A stretch of 64,000 nucleotides of DNA from Vespula vulgaris. Taxonomy: Eukaryota; Arthropoda; Insecta; Hymenoptera; Vespidae. The DNA is taken from NCBI RefSeq assembly GCF_905475345.1, contig NC_066591.1:837501-901500 (forward strand), given 5' to 3'. This document shows positions 50,317-60,845 of this stretch, in pieces. The notes beneath the pieces are model-generated. The model made no database searches. It was not told where the DNA came from and saw only the letters and a program-made list of their open reading frames with translations. Both the position numbers and the translations under genes were made by a program. Each line of letters starts with the position of its first letter. Within the stretch, counting starts at the first letter, position 1.

Positions 50317-51679
50317 CGACGAGAAGCATCGCCTATAACGATCGTGGGACCTATCGAACTCGATTGATCGAGTCACTTTGCCAGGATGCACTCGATCGAG
50401 TAACGAATTTAGGATGAAAAGGTTTAGGTACCTATCTATAAAAGAAAAGAGAAGAAAAAAAGGAAATAAGACAATTCTTTTCTTTTTTTTTTCTTTTTTT
50501 TTCTCTTTCTTTTCTTCAAATAACGAGTATGAAAGATAGACCTTCGAATAAATCGTATTGAAAGAAACGTGATACAATTTTACCATAGAATGTTTCCAAG
50601 ATATTGAACATGATTTAACCACTTGATGTAAGATATTCATTCCACGAGAATTCTCAAAAGGATAAGGGAAAATTTGGAGGGTGGGTAAAGGGAAACCGTA
50701 GTAGACTCTGTCGAATTTCGTATGCACCCCGATATAATAAAGCTTGGGCAAACAGTCCGACTTTGCTTTCTATCTACATCTCCCTCCTCTCTCATACTCC
50801 ATATACCCCCCCTCCACTCAGTCATCCCGTTAAAAATTTCTTCTATCCAATAAAAGCTCCCTAGAATAATCTATAGATTGTTGTATATTCTATTTTCGTG
50901 ATCGTCCTAAGAGATGGCTTTTAGAAAAGAGAATTAAGTCGATTGAAAATTCATCGGTCCGACTTTGTTCACAAAGGTGGTCTAAAAATGATTACAAAAG
51001 AAGGACGAAACGAAAAGAAAATAAAAAAAAAAGAAAAAAAAAGAAAAAAAAATAGGAAAGTCGCGTCGGTTTAGAAACTAAGACAAAATTTCGATGGGGC
51101 GACGATCATGGTTGATAATAGCAACAGAACGGAGTAGTGCAGAGCCAACAGCAGTAGCCTTCTGCAACATCCGCTAGCTCACCGAATCCGTTGATCAGCT
51201 GACCAAAAGCTCTGTCCTCTCTCTCTCTTTCTCTCTATTTATTATGTCTGTCTCTCTCTCTCTCTTTCTCTCTCTAGATTCTCCCTCTATCACTCTCCTT
51301 GTTCTCTCTTATCCGAGATAGTAGTATCCGAGCGAAGCCGACGGGCTGCTGGTCCCCTTCATATATAGGTAGGTCGACTTTGCTGCTGCTGGTAGGTAGA
51401 ATTCCACTCTTGATGTGTCGTCTCCCTCCCCTTTCTCTCTCTCTCTCTCTCTCTTTGTCCCAGAGACGCGCATGCGTCGACGACGTCGTTCAGGAGGCGG
51501 CAGCCAAACGTCGACGAGGTGGGCGAAGAGGAAGAGGAAGAGGAGAAATAGAAGAAGAGAGGGAGAGAGAGAGAGGGGGTAGGCTCAGCTTTCAAGGGTG
51601 GTTCGCTTCCACCGGGGGTGGCGACACACCGCGTATTGATTCTCCTTTCTCGCATCCCTCCGGCTGTTGAGACTCTGTC

Positions 51680-51681
51680 GT

Positions 51682-51752
<71 letters not shown>

Positions 51753-51830
51753 TATCTATCTCTCTCTCTCTCTGCTCCTTGTATCTCTCGTGTTCTCTCT
51801 CTCTCTTTCTCTCTCTCTCTTTCTCTTTCG
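51680..51830. repeat. long (CT)n tract with TAT interruptions
   Basis: CT dinucleotides in three blocks separated by short mixed sequence. Ser/Leu-rich frames across it are artefacts. Confidence 0.95.
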
Positions 51831-51972
51831 CACGCGCGCGCACGCTGCAACCCAGCAGAGACCAGTCGAGGGTGATTCGAGTCGCGAAGAAAAAGGAAAG
51901 GAGTCGGCTGCTCCTTCGCGCGCGAGAGAAAAAGAGAGAGAGAGAGAGAGGACAGAGAAAAAGAAAGAAATC

Positions 51973-52062
51973 ATGTCGATGATCAATTCAAGAAAATTTA
52001 TGAAGCTCGAACGACTATGCGATACGAATCAATCGAGACAACGACCCAGAAAAGTTTTTTAA
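51973..52062 (+). other. short open frame in a possible 5' UTR (29 codons)
   Basis: ATG at 51,973 to TAA at 52,060-52,062, with ordinary residues (MINSRKFMKLERLCDTNQSR). It lies right after a CG-rich, promoter-like block and could be an upstream ORF. It has no useful donor before the stop, so it is not joined to the kinase frame here. Confidence 0.25.
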
Positions 52063-52691
52063 AGAAAAGGTTACGTCGTGGTGGACCCTGGTGGTGCTGG
52101 TGCTGGTGGTGGTGGTGGTGGTGGTGGTGTTCTGTTACTACTTGCCTGATGACGTTGGCTACTACTGCCTGCTCGTTGTTGCTGTATCATCTTAAAAGAA
52201 GAATCTTTGAGCCAAGGAACACTTCCTGTCTATGTTCTTCTTCGTCGTCTTCTACTCTTCCTCCTTTTCCTTCTCCTTCTCCTCTTCCTCCTCCTCCTCG
52301 TTATCATCATCGTCATCATCATCATCATCATCATCGTCGTCGTCGTCTTCGATGTAGTCGTCGTCGTTGTTGTTATTAACTGTGTTTCGAAGTCTATCAA
52401 GAGGAAAAGTGCGAGAGAGTAGAGAGTGCAATCAATCGTTGACAAATATTAGTCAAAAGATTTGAATTTTCTTTTCTGTTTTCTGTTTTCTTTTTCTTTT
52501 TCTTTTTTATCTTTTAATCGTCGATAGTGTCTAAAGTGTAAAAGAAACCAACTAGACGTTACAGTGCGAACCGTTGAATGGATCGTGTTACGTTCGTCTC
52601 CTCCTCCTCGTCCTCTCGTCGATTACGACGACGAACGGGTTCGCATTTATTGTGGGAACTGATCGAAAATATTTCATCGTATTGTTGTCAT

Positions 52692-52722
<31 letters not shown>

Positions 52723-53430
52723 CTTCTACGAAGGATTATCAAACGTGGAATCGTCATAATTCTTTCTTATCTATATACAATCTTTGATCTTTCACTGCCT
52801 CGGATGCGTACTCGGTTTTCTATCTTCCTCCTCCTTCTATTCTATCTTGCAATAATTAATATTGTAATGTAAATTGTTGGGTCCCCTTGTGCTCGATCGG
52901 ATTAATCTAACCCTATTTATTATATCATTTCATTTCATTGTATTTTGCTATATAAAATTTTCTAACGACAATTGTACGATATTCGCCGATCATTCGAAAC
53001 GTCTTTGTTCGTGAACAAGGTCGAATCTTAACATTTTAGGATAGGTAAGAGATACTTTCTAAGGCTGCCTTAAGCCTCTCGTCTATGTCAGAATCGTTCT
53101 CGATATAGAAATTTCAAGATGACGTTCTATAGTGTGTTAAATGATACCTCGTGTTTCTTAACGGACCGAACTATATTATTGACGATCGATAAATTGGAGA
53201 AAAGAATAAGATTACTTCTTATGTTTCTTACTTTGTCATGAAATATTACAACGTCTATGTTCTTTATTAATAATTATTAATCGAGTACACTGAGTGGGTT
53301 CTTAAAGAAAGATTATATCAATTGAGAAAGAGAACGAGATACTCATTCGGAGTATGTCCGAACAAAACGATCGATCTGACGATGAATGATCGTCGTTGAC
53401 GCGTTTAAATCGACGCCTTTTTCTTACAAG

Positions 53431-53516
53431 AGATAACGAAGAGAACATTCAAGCTGGCGACCTCGAAGGTTGCTGCGGCCACCTCTTGCAAGATGGTCAC
53501 TCGTGGCCTCACGCGG
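53431..53516 (+). CDS. candidate short alternative par-1 exon
   Basis: A GC-rich 86-base block in AT-rich surroundings. It is preceded by TTTTTCTTACAAG (acceptor-like) and followed by GCGG|GTAATT (donor-like). From the ATG at 53,493 (context GCAAGATGG, a good start) it encodes MVTRGLTR and ends in phase 0, matching the phase-0 start of the common kinase exon at 54,193. If used as a first coding exon it would give a short PAR-1 with only eight extra residues. If internal, it would need an upstream exon ending in phase 1, which I did not find. Conservation or transcripts would decide. Confidence 0.3.
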
Positions 53517-54192
53517 GTAATTGACCTCCCTTGACAATTAATTATATTGCTACTTGCCACTTCTTGTTCTTTTTTTCTTTTCTTTTTTTCTTTTATGAAA
53601 CAAAAAAATGAAACATTTGTGAAGTATCGCTTAGCTCGATCGATTAATAACTAAAACTATAATTTTTACAACGATAAATCGTCGATACAAGTTCGAGTTA
53701 AACTCATTTAACTTAACTCCGGGTGGGATGTTGAAGAATATTACTTTTTACGTTTCATTCGTAACGAACTGAAGATGTGTCCTTGATTCCTCGCATTACA
53801 CAGTGTGTTGTATGCGATGTACACAACTCTGTTCGAAATAATCTGTATCTGGTGCACTACTAACGAGCCTTAATTAATTACATTGACAATGGCACGTCCC
53901 TGGAAGTGTCAAGTGCGATTCGCTCTTCACACGTGAATCTTCCTTTTAATATACCTATGTATGGATTTACATATACATATATATACACACATATGTATGT
54001 ATATACATATATTTATGAAAAAAATCTACTAAAAACGAAATTATATTCTTGGATGGGTTCCATTGGTTTCCCTTTTCATTTTTTTTTTTTTTATTTTCTT
54101 GCAAACGTGTCAAACTACGACTCGAGCGATAATAATTAAGATTCTCTATATGTATGTATGTTAATTTGAATGTTTATTTGTTGCATTTGCAG

Positions 54193-54411
54193 ACAGGGGA
54201 TGGCGTTGGAGCATTGTCGACCAGCGGTGGACGAATGTCGTCCAGGAGCCGTACCTCCGAGGAACCGCACATCGGCAAATACAAGTTACTCAAAACCATT
54301 GGTAAGGGTAACTTCGCCAAGGTCAAGCTTGCTAAGCATGTGCCTACGGGGAAGGAGGTGGCCATCAAGATTATCGACAAAACGCAACTTAATCCGGGTA
54401 GTCTTCAAAAG
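54193..54411 (+). CDS. par-1: PAR-1 kinase: common exon with glycine-rich loop
   Basis: Codons 410-482 of the long model; phase 0 at both ends. It starts after TTTGCAG. A short linker (TGDGVGALSTSGGRM) leads to EEPHIGKYKLLK, the usual start of the MARK/PAR-1 kinase domain. The ATP-binding glycine loop IGKGNFAKV (residues 445-453) and catalytic lysine in VAIK (468) are present. The end, NPGSLQK, is the conserved junction in this family. The donor AAAAG|GTTAAT is followed within six bases by a long AT repeat. PAR-1 is a serine/threonine kinase of the CAMK/AMPK-related group that phosphorylates microtubule-associated proteins and sets cell polarity; in flies it acts at the basolateral cortex and in oocytes. 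An internal Met in GRMSS is another possible start. Confidence 0.93.
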
Positions 54412-54418
54412 GTTAATA

Positions 54419-54472
<54 letters not shown>

Positions 54473-54569
54473 TATCTTCTTGTGTTAATTACATTTTCTA
54501 GGAAACTAAAAAGTACAAAAATGTTGAGATTGAATTTTCTAAGTAAATAATTATAATCTGTTATAATAG
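54412..54569 (+). other. par-1 intron with long (AT)n tract next to the donor
   Basis: 158 bases, GT...AG (acceptor CTGTTATAATAG). An AT/GT repeat covers about 54,418-54,470, a third of the intron, beginning six bases after the donor. Confidence 0.9.
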
Positions 54570-54948
54570 CTCTTTCGAGAAGTAAGGATAATGAAGATGC
54601 TCGACCATCCGAACATAGTGAAACTTTTCCAAGTTATCGAGACTGAAAAGACACTGTACCTGGTAATGGAGTATGCTAGCGGTGGCGAGGTATTCGATTA
54701 TCTCGTTTTACACGGTCGAATGAAGGAAAAGGAGGCCCGTGCTAAATTCAGGCAAATCGTATCTGCCGTGCAATACTGCCATCAGAAAAAGATCATCCAT
54801 AGAGACTTAAAGGCCGAGAACTTGCTGCTTGACAGTGAGATGAACATAAAGATCGCCGACTTTGGTTTCAGTAATGAATTCACACCTGGTAACAAGTTGG
54901 ACACCTTCTGTGGCTCGCCACCTTATGCGGCGCCTGAACTTTTCCAAG
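54570..54948 (+). CDS. par-1: PAR-1 kinase: catalytic core exon
   Basis: Codons 483-608 plus one base. It begins LFREVRIMKMLDHPNIVKLF (alpha-C glutamate at 486), then the hinge LVMEYASGGEVFDYL, the catalytic loop HRDLKAENLL (catalytic Asp at 561), the magnesium-binding DFG (579-581), and the activation loop LDTFCGSPPYAAPELFQ. The Thr at 594 is the site that LKB1/Par-4 phosphorylates in this family, and the Ser at 598 is the known inhibitory site. All key residues are intact, so the enzyme should be active. The donor is TTCCAAG|GTTCGA in phase 1; it splits the Gly codon that the next exon completes. Confidence 0.96.
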
Positions 54949-55091
54949 GTTCGAATTAGTATTGTGATCTTGCATCTCCTTTTTTCTTTTTTCTTTTTTG
55001 ATCGTTAAAAGGGCAACATACTTTTTCTATCTTCCTTTTTTTTTATTATTTATTTATTATTTTTTTTTTCTTTTTCGATATGCCACGACAG

Positions 55092-55312
55092 GTAAAAAGT
55101 ACGACGGACCTGAAGTGGACGTATGGTCGTTGGGAGTTATTCTGTATACATTAGTATCTGGCTCACTGCCATTCGATGGGTCAACACTGAGGGAGTTAAG
55201 GGAAAGGGTACTAAGAGGAAAGTACCGGATCCCATTTTACATGTCCACCGACTGTGAAAATCTCCTGAAAAAATTCTTGGTGCTTAACCCTACGAAGCGG
55301 GCCTCATTAGAG
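55092..55312 (+). CDS. par-1: PAR-1 kinase: C-lobe exon
   Basis: Codons 609-682. Acceptor GCCACGACAG|GTAAAAAG; the first two bases complete the Gly of FQG. It contains KKYDGPEVDVWSLGVILY (the DxWSLG helix F), SGSLPFDGSTLRELRERVLR, KYRIPFYMSTDCENLL and LVLNPTKRASLE, near-identical to other insect PAR-1 proteins. Donor GAG|GTACGT, phase 0. Reading through this donor would add ordinary residues to a stop near 55,349. Confidence 0.96.
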
Positions 55313-55432
55313 GTACGTGGAGATAAGGTCCGAGTAGTATTAAACTCGTGAGTTCTGTAGAAACTTGCAAAGTATGAGATAACTTAAAGCGTTGATTCTT
55401 TTTTTGTTTTTTTTTTTCTCGTTTTCTTACAG

Positions 55433-55532
55433 AATATAATGAAGGATAAATGGATGAATATGGGATATGAAGATGATGAGTTAAAACCGTACTTAGAACC
55501 TGAACCTGATTATAAAGACCACAAGAGGATAG
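55433..55532 (+). CDS. par-1: PAR-1: end of kinase domain and linker
   Basis: Codons 683-715 plus one base. Acceptor TTTTCTTACAG. NIMKDKWMNMGYEDDELKPY closes the kinase domain, followed by an acidic linker and KDHKRI. Donor GATAG|GTGAGT, phase 1. The WMNMG(Y/F)E motif is characteristic of MARK/PAR-1. Confidence 0.95.
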
Positions 55533-56300
55533 GTGAGTCTGCCAGTATGTACATAACACTTACTACTTACTGTTTTTATGTTTAGCATTCCATATCTAAT
55601 GTGGGCACTCTTGACTTCTATAAAAGCATTTTCTACAAAAAAGACTGTCATTTCTCTTGTGAGATATCCTTTATACTACTAATCGCATCGTCGTGTTCTT
55701 AAAAAAGATTGACCACAACGGAAGACGTATCAGGAAATGTTCTTATACTATATATTAATAACTACGGATATATCAGAGAACCTTGTTTAATACTGTTTAA
55801 CTAAACGCGTTGATGCATCATGTAATAGACACTTTGCGTGATCGCATGTAGTAGTAATAGCTAGTACGCGTTTCGTTAAATTTTTATCGATAAACTATTC
55901 GTCAAGCGAATTGTCGCACAGCAGCTGGTTCATATGTTCACCCTTCGTGCTTATTTTGATCGTATATAATATTTTTCCGACTGATATATCTCTGCATGAA
56001 TACGTTTCTAATTTTGTCCTTGTGTAGTAACAGTTTATGTTAATTAGTATGTATAATGTGTATTAGCGAATCTTTTCAACTTAACAACGAAGGTACATAT
56101 CCGATTATGTAATCGTTATATCTCGAACAATCAAATAAAAATAGTCCCGTCATTTTTCATTTTGATATATGTATGTAGAATAATATTTCTTACTTTAATC
56201 TTAATGTTTGTAGATATATTATCGTTGTATCGTATATGTTATCTGTAGAATATCCATGTTTTAATTGATGTGACTATGCCGATCCACGTATTTGTTTCAG
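55533..56300 (+). other. par-1 intron
   Basis: 768 bases, GTGAGT...TTTGTTTCAG. AT-rich, with no repeat of note and no extra exon seen. Confidence 0.9.
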
Positions 56301-56413
56301 AGGCCTTAGCTAATATGGGATACACGAGAAGCGAAATCGAAGACTCATTAGGTCAAGCTAAATACGATGATGTATTCGCGACATACTTGCTATTAGGCAG
56401 AAAAACAACAGAT
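56301..56413 (+). CDS. par-1: PAR-1 UBA domain exon
   Basis: Codons 716-753. After the split Glu it reads ALANMGYTRSEIEDSL then YDDVFATYLLLGRKTTD, the ubiquitin-associated domain that follows the kinase in all MARK/PAR-1 proteins. It packs on the kinase and modulates it. The MGYTR loop and the YLLLGRK helix are conserved. Donor ACAGAT|GTGAGT, phase 0. Confidence 0.95.
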
Positions 56414-56508
56414 GTGAGTAGAGAGAAAAAGAGAATCATAACGATGAGCGTCATCCCAGTTGTCGTTGGTTATACTAGTCGATAATTAATTTGCTTTCCT
56501 TCAAATAG

Positions 56509-56710
56509 CCTGAAAGTGATGGCTCGCGATCTGGCAGTTCTTTATCATTGCGCACTATTCCTGCACAAGTTGGTTCGGGCGGAGGAGGAAGTAGTGGAGG
56601 AGGTACAGGTGGTGCTGTACAAAGTCCGTCACACAGAAGTGTTCACAGAAGTATTTCTGCTAGCAATCCAAAGCCCAGCAGACGGGCCTCGTCTGGTGGC
56701 GAAACCCTTC
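56509..56710 (+). CDS. par-1: PAR-1 spacer exon 1 (Ser/Gly-rich)
   Basis: Codons 754-820 plus one base. Acceptor TTCCTTCAAATAG. PESDGSRSGSSLSLRT is the family's usual post-UBA start. It continues with a Gly/Ser run (GSGGGSSGGGTGG) and SPSHRSVHRSISASNPKPSRRASSGGETL, rich in likely phosphoserines. Donor CCTTC|GTAAGT, phase 1. The spacer is poorly structured and carries regulatory phosphorylation sites in this family. Confidence 0.92.
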
Positions 56711-56970
56711 GTAAGTGAATGTCATGTTTTAATACAATAACGGTCTAACTAAAATTCGTAATGTGAAAACTATATATAAACGAAAAAAAAAAAAGAAACG
56801 AAAAGAAAAAAAAAAAACAGGACGTTATAATCGGGTAAGCAGATTTTCTTAACTGTAAACTAATAGTTTTATGCTAAAAGCATGCCCCTCCTCCTCACCC
56901 CGCTCTCGCCATTGATAAAAACGATGGATTTGAGAAAGAATTTACTAAAAAACAAAAATGTATCTCTTAG

Positions 56971-57168
56971 GAGGTGCACCAAGTCCAGGTAATGCAACGA
57001 ATCATAATCATGCTCCTGCTGTAACTGGTGGAACAGTTACCAGTAGTGGTGGTAGCAATTTCAAACGGCAGAATACTGTAGATGCGGCTACGATCAAGGA
57101 GAATAGTGCTCGTGTTTCTGCGGCTCGACCTTCCGCCCCGAAAAACAGTCCCGGGCAACTCGATACTA
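56971..57168 (+). CDS. par-1: PAR-1 spacer exon 2
   Basis: Codons 821-886 plus one base. Acceptor TGTATCTCTTAG. A Gly/Asn/Thr-rich part is followed by KRQNTVDAATIKENSARVSA, the conserved RQNT(V/I)D segment of MARK/PAR-1 spacers, and RPSAPKNSPGQLDT. Donor GATACTA|GTGAGT, phase 1. Confidence 0.92.
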
Positions 57169-57588
57169 GTGAGTTCACCTTGTTCTTGAGTACTCTGATA
57201 CGAGGCACTTTAGGAACAAATTATTTGCTTATTATGCTATATCCTTAGAGCTTCGGAAATCATTTGCTTTGGACAAGGTTGCAGTGTATTCGTTGCTAAT
57301 TTATTTAATTGATTATTAATTTGTAACTTTCTATTGTTCACATATTATCTCACATGTGTCTGTATCGTGTTTGATCATGATTTTTTTGCATCATACGATC
57401 TCATGATTAATACCATGTCATGATCCTAAATATCATACTATACCTGCTTCGTTTTTTAACGTGTCTATAAAGAATCTTTTGACTTTTCATATTTTGACAC
57501 TGTTTTATATAAGTAATCGAATTCAAGTATTATTTTACTTGGACGCATTATAATTTTCTTTTTATCTTTCATTTTTAATTACTTATAC

Positions 57589-57628
<40 letters not shown>

Positions 57629-57792
57629 GAGACGAGAGTTACATGGATTTTTACACAGAAGCAGGATCGATATAGCTCTGCAGAACCATTGTTCTTCTAA
57701 ACCTTGCCTTGTCTGTTATAATTTAATGTATGCTGCTTTGTTTTGTGTTGAACCATATCTAATGAGGCTTGCAGTGACAATGTTCATTCTAG
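57169..57792 (+). other. par-1 intron
   Basis: 624 bases, GTGAGT...GTTCATTCTAG. AT-rich, with an (AAT)n repeat at 57,591-57,627. No other exon is seen. Confidence 0.85.
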
Positions 57793-57976
57793 GCGTGGGT
57801 ACAAGTCCCAGTAGTAAAGGAAGGGTGGGCAACAAGAGCAACACAATGAATGCAGGAGTAGGTGGTGTTCGGCCACTTACCTCACCTGCTCCTGGTTCTG
57901 TTGGTCGACGTAGCACCATCTCCTATGACCAAGCAAAAACATCTTCTTCTACTGAAAGAACCAACGACGTACCCAG
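57793..57976 (+). CDS. par-1: PAR-1 spacer exon 3
   Basis: Codons 887-947 plus two bases. The split Ser is followed by a Gly/Asn/Ser-rich part and then VGRRSTISYDQAKTSSSTER, matching the RRST(I)SYD region of insect PAR-1 and vertebrate MARK spacers. Donor ACCCAG|GTATAG, phase 2. It can splice in frame to 58,113, 59,355 or 60,846. Confidence 0.9.
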
Positions 57977-59354
57977 GTATAGTTTCATTCAAAAATTTTC
58001 ATTTACTCCATATTATTTAAACCATCAACTTGGATTTTATATAAATCAAGAGGGTCCCTGAAATGTAAATTGCGAATCATTTATTGACAATAATCTTATT
58101 TCGATATTTCAGGCAGCCTGCTTTATTAATATACGATCCACGTAAAAGATACTGGATTTTTGATACGATACCAAATGTTAAAATCAACTTGAAATTATCG
58201 ATTTAACAATGTTGATTAAACTTAATGTTGATATATATATATATATATGTATGTATGTATGTATATGTATACGTGTATATATATATCTATTATATCCAGT
58301 ATCTATCCTTGTATTTTTTTCCTAACAAGATATACGAAAATTGAAATTTAGATTGTGTATCGAAATTTTAGATACCTTTATCGATTTAACATTCCTAATC
58401 TTACTAACTATAGGTGACTAATTACTTGTATGTTAAGAGTACTAAACTAATTTAGAAAGAGTTTGAAAAAGTTTGGATGAGATAACAGAATCTGTCAGCA
58501 GAGCCCAGGGAGTTTATTTGTTTGTTGCATTGCTCTAGCATGTTGGCTGCTGCCTGCCAGACGGTCATTGCAGTTCACTTTCTTTATGGCTTGACAGATG
58601 TATTAAGCAAACAATCTAATTCAACGTGCATACATGTACAGACGCTTGCTAAAATTACATTGAACCACAGTTACATCCACATGTCTTACTCTATTTTTCA
58701 AATACTTTTAGGTCTAAGAACGTGTGTGTATAGAGAAACACAATCATTAACATCATCATACATCATTCTTATGTTCTAGCGTCATATTTTGATTCTCTTA
58801 TTCATATAAATATTTGCAGAATCAAGTTATTTCTAGCAAACAATTTCTTTCGTTTGTATTCATCCTTTTTCCATCCTTTTATATTTCCTGAACTGTTCGC
58901 GCGATAAAGTTTCTTTCTTTTCTTCTTTCTTCTTCTTTTTCTTCTTTTCTTTTTTATTTTTCCTTTCTTTCTTTCTTTCATATAAATTATTCTAACAATA
59001 GACGTATACATATCATGTATAAAATATACACATATATTCAAGTTTTCCCATGATATAACATCGTTCTCTCGAATAAACGAAAATAAATAATAGCCGAAAC
59101 CGAACAAATAAATATGTAGTCTGTAACAAAGTTATAACGTCACACGTCTGCATTATTTTTATCTACATAAATATTAATTAATTAATTAGGTCGTCTTACT
59201 TCTAGTATATATAGATATCAGTAGGATACTTTTAGCAAATGTTAGTGAGGATTAAGGTGTAGTATCGTAGTATTATCATCCTATAAATGCGGAGGATAGG
59301 TCTAACATGCAGAAAAGTAGGGCCAGGCAATTTGTTCATTAGTTTTGTGCACAG
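57977..59354 (+). other. par-1 intron with a possible alternative terminal exon
   Basis: 1,378 bases, ending TTTTGTGCACAG. AT and ATGT repeats at 58,230-58,285; a poly-pyrimidine tract at 58,908-58,978. It contains the candidate terminal exon at 58,113-58,206. Confidence 0.75.
58113..58206 (+). CDS. candidate alternative terminal exon of par-1 (weak)
   Basis: A plausible acceptor (TTTCGATATTTCAG) ends at 58,112. Joined to the exon ending at 57,976 in phase 2 it reads RQPALLIYDPRKRYW, then 16 more residues, and stops at 58,204-58,206. It would give a PAR-1 without the rest of the spacer or KA1. No family similarity is recognised, so it may be chance. Confidence 0.2.
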
Positions 59355-59522
59355 CCTGGGCGAAGGCACTAGACCAACACGGGGTCACACCAAGTCTGCG
59401 AGCATCAGTGCAGGTCACCGTTCCTCCAGTGGCGTACCTCCCAGCGACCATTCACTACTGGACCCTCAACCACGCAACGCCCACAACTCCTTACTCGCCA
59501 CTGCTGACCCTCTTAGGCAGAG
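59355..59522 (+). CDS. par-1: PAR-1 spacer exon 4, frame-neutral cassette
   Basis: 168 bases (56 codons, 948-1003 of the long model), phase 2 at both ends, so skipping it keeps the frame. Acceptor TTTTGTGCACAG; donor CAGAG|GTACAG. It encodes GEGTRPTRGHTKSASISAGH, then RSSSGVPPSDHSLLDPQ and LRQR. The HTKSASIS and SSGVPPS pieces look like the Ser-rich phosphorylated segment of insect PAR-1. Coding status is well supported by composition and phase. Confidence 0.82.
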
Positions 59523-60845
59523 GTACAGGTCCCCTATACCTTATCGACCAACCTTTATACATTCCTGTATTATAAAATGTTCAGATACATTTCTTCATAC
59601 ATCTGATTGCTTCTACTCTTTTGGGCCACTAACTCTCTTAGGGTAACAAGGAATTATATCATCAAGGTTTACATTATTTGTATATCATATATAATGAAGC
59701 ACTATCAGATTTTATCTAGTTTGCTAAACAGTTGGACCTCTCAAAATCTTCCACATAATTTCAAATAATCATCTCTGCATAGATTCTCTAGGACAGTTTT
59801 TGGTCATTTGTTCATTGCTCTCTTTTCCTGTATCTTTCATTTGCATGTATCATATTATCCTTAGTTTCCTGTGTTTTAATAACATCACCTTCATTCGCCT
59901 TTATACATTTTATAATGCATCACCTTCATCCCTCAAATGATAAATATGCACTACCCTTGTGTATAGACATGATCAAAATTAGAGTGACTTAATGGAAAAC
60001 TCTTTGATCTCTATTCATTGTAGATGCATAAAATGTAATGCAGTTACATGACACTAGATCATTAGTTAGTATGCATGTATGCAATGGTACAGTATTTTTA
60101 GTTATGCTATATTTTCAAAAAGTTTCACAATATTGAAAGTGTTAATCCTAAAGAAAATTATATAATAAAAATCAATGTTTTTCTTTTGAAAATAATAAAT
60201 AACGAATAATATTTACGTGAATAGCAATTTCACCGACTAATACCTAAGTACTTCAAAGTTTTAAAACTCAAATATTCTATATAGGAAAATGACTATTTCC
60301 ATCCTCATTTCTCAAAATTTCTAATAGGATATGGTTAATCGATCTCGTTTGACTTCTTTGAAGTATTTATTGATGCATGTATGAATATGATAAATATAGT
60401 TTTTAATAAAAAAAAAAAAATATCTAAACTAAATATATAATATCTTAAATACGCTTATATTACATTATACTCTGTTATATCTATACATGGAATGTTGCTT
60501 TTCTGATATGTGAATTTTTATAGCAAAGCTTTCCATGACAGTTGTAAACTTATAAATAAATACATATTCGATTCTCGATCGAATATGTCCTCTCTAATTA
60601 TTCTTCTGCATATTATTTATTCTGTCTCTGAAAGAATAAAAAAAAAAATGTGTGTGTGTATATATGTATACACACATATATATATATATATATATACAAA
60701 TTTTCTGCACAGACTTATTTTTATGCGCAATGTGTAAGAATCCAATAAAATATACGACAAATAAATAAAGCATAGTAATCAGAAAGAATATACAAAAAAG
60801 AACAAAAAAAATAATATTCACTGTAAAATAAATATTTTTTATTAG
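59523..60845 (+). other. par-1 intron
   Basis: 1,323 bases, GTACAG...TTTTTTATTAG. AT-rich, with an AT/GT repeat at 60,649-60,695. No extra exon is recognised. Confidence 0.8.

Larger units (their letters stand above)
51060..52560 (+). promoter_or_regulatory. promoter-like / 5' UTR-like region inside the par-1 intron
   Basis: GC-richer sequence with long CT (GAGA-type) tracts, CGCGCATGCGTC at 51,467-51,478 (one mismatch to the NRF-1/Ewg consensus), and CG-rich blocks at 51,460-51,560 and 51,840-51,940. It is followed by (GGT)n at 52,089-52,130, (ATC/GTC)n at 52,300-52,375, and transcript-like sequence to about 52,560. It would suit a promoter for a par-1 isoform starting near the kinase exons. 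This is inferred from composition only. Confidence 0.35.
49300..54192 (+). other. 4.9 kb intron before the kinase exons, with possible internal promoters
   Basis: Contains CT/GA repeats (50,266-50,312; 51,680-51,830), poly-A/T tracts, a promoter-like island (51,060-52,560), a donor-like ATAG|GTAAGA at 53,044 that could end an untranslated exon, and a GC-rich candidate exon at 53,431-53,516. It ends in a good acceptor (TTGTTGCATTTGCAG) at 54,192. Confidence 0.6.

Noticed and set aside
58539..58779. Possible par-1 exon after CTCTAG, open in the right phase
   Set aside because: The residues resemble no PAR-1 spacer, no donor follows, and the acceptor lacks a good pyrimidine tract.
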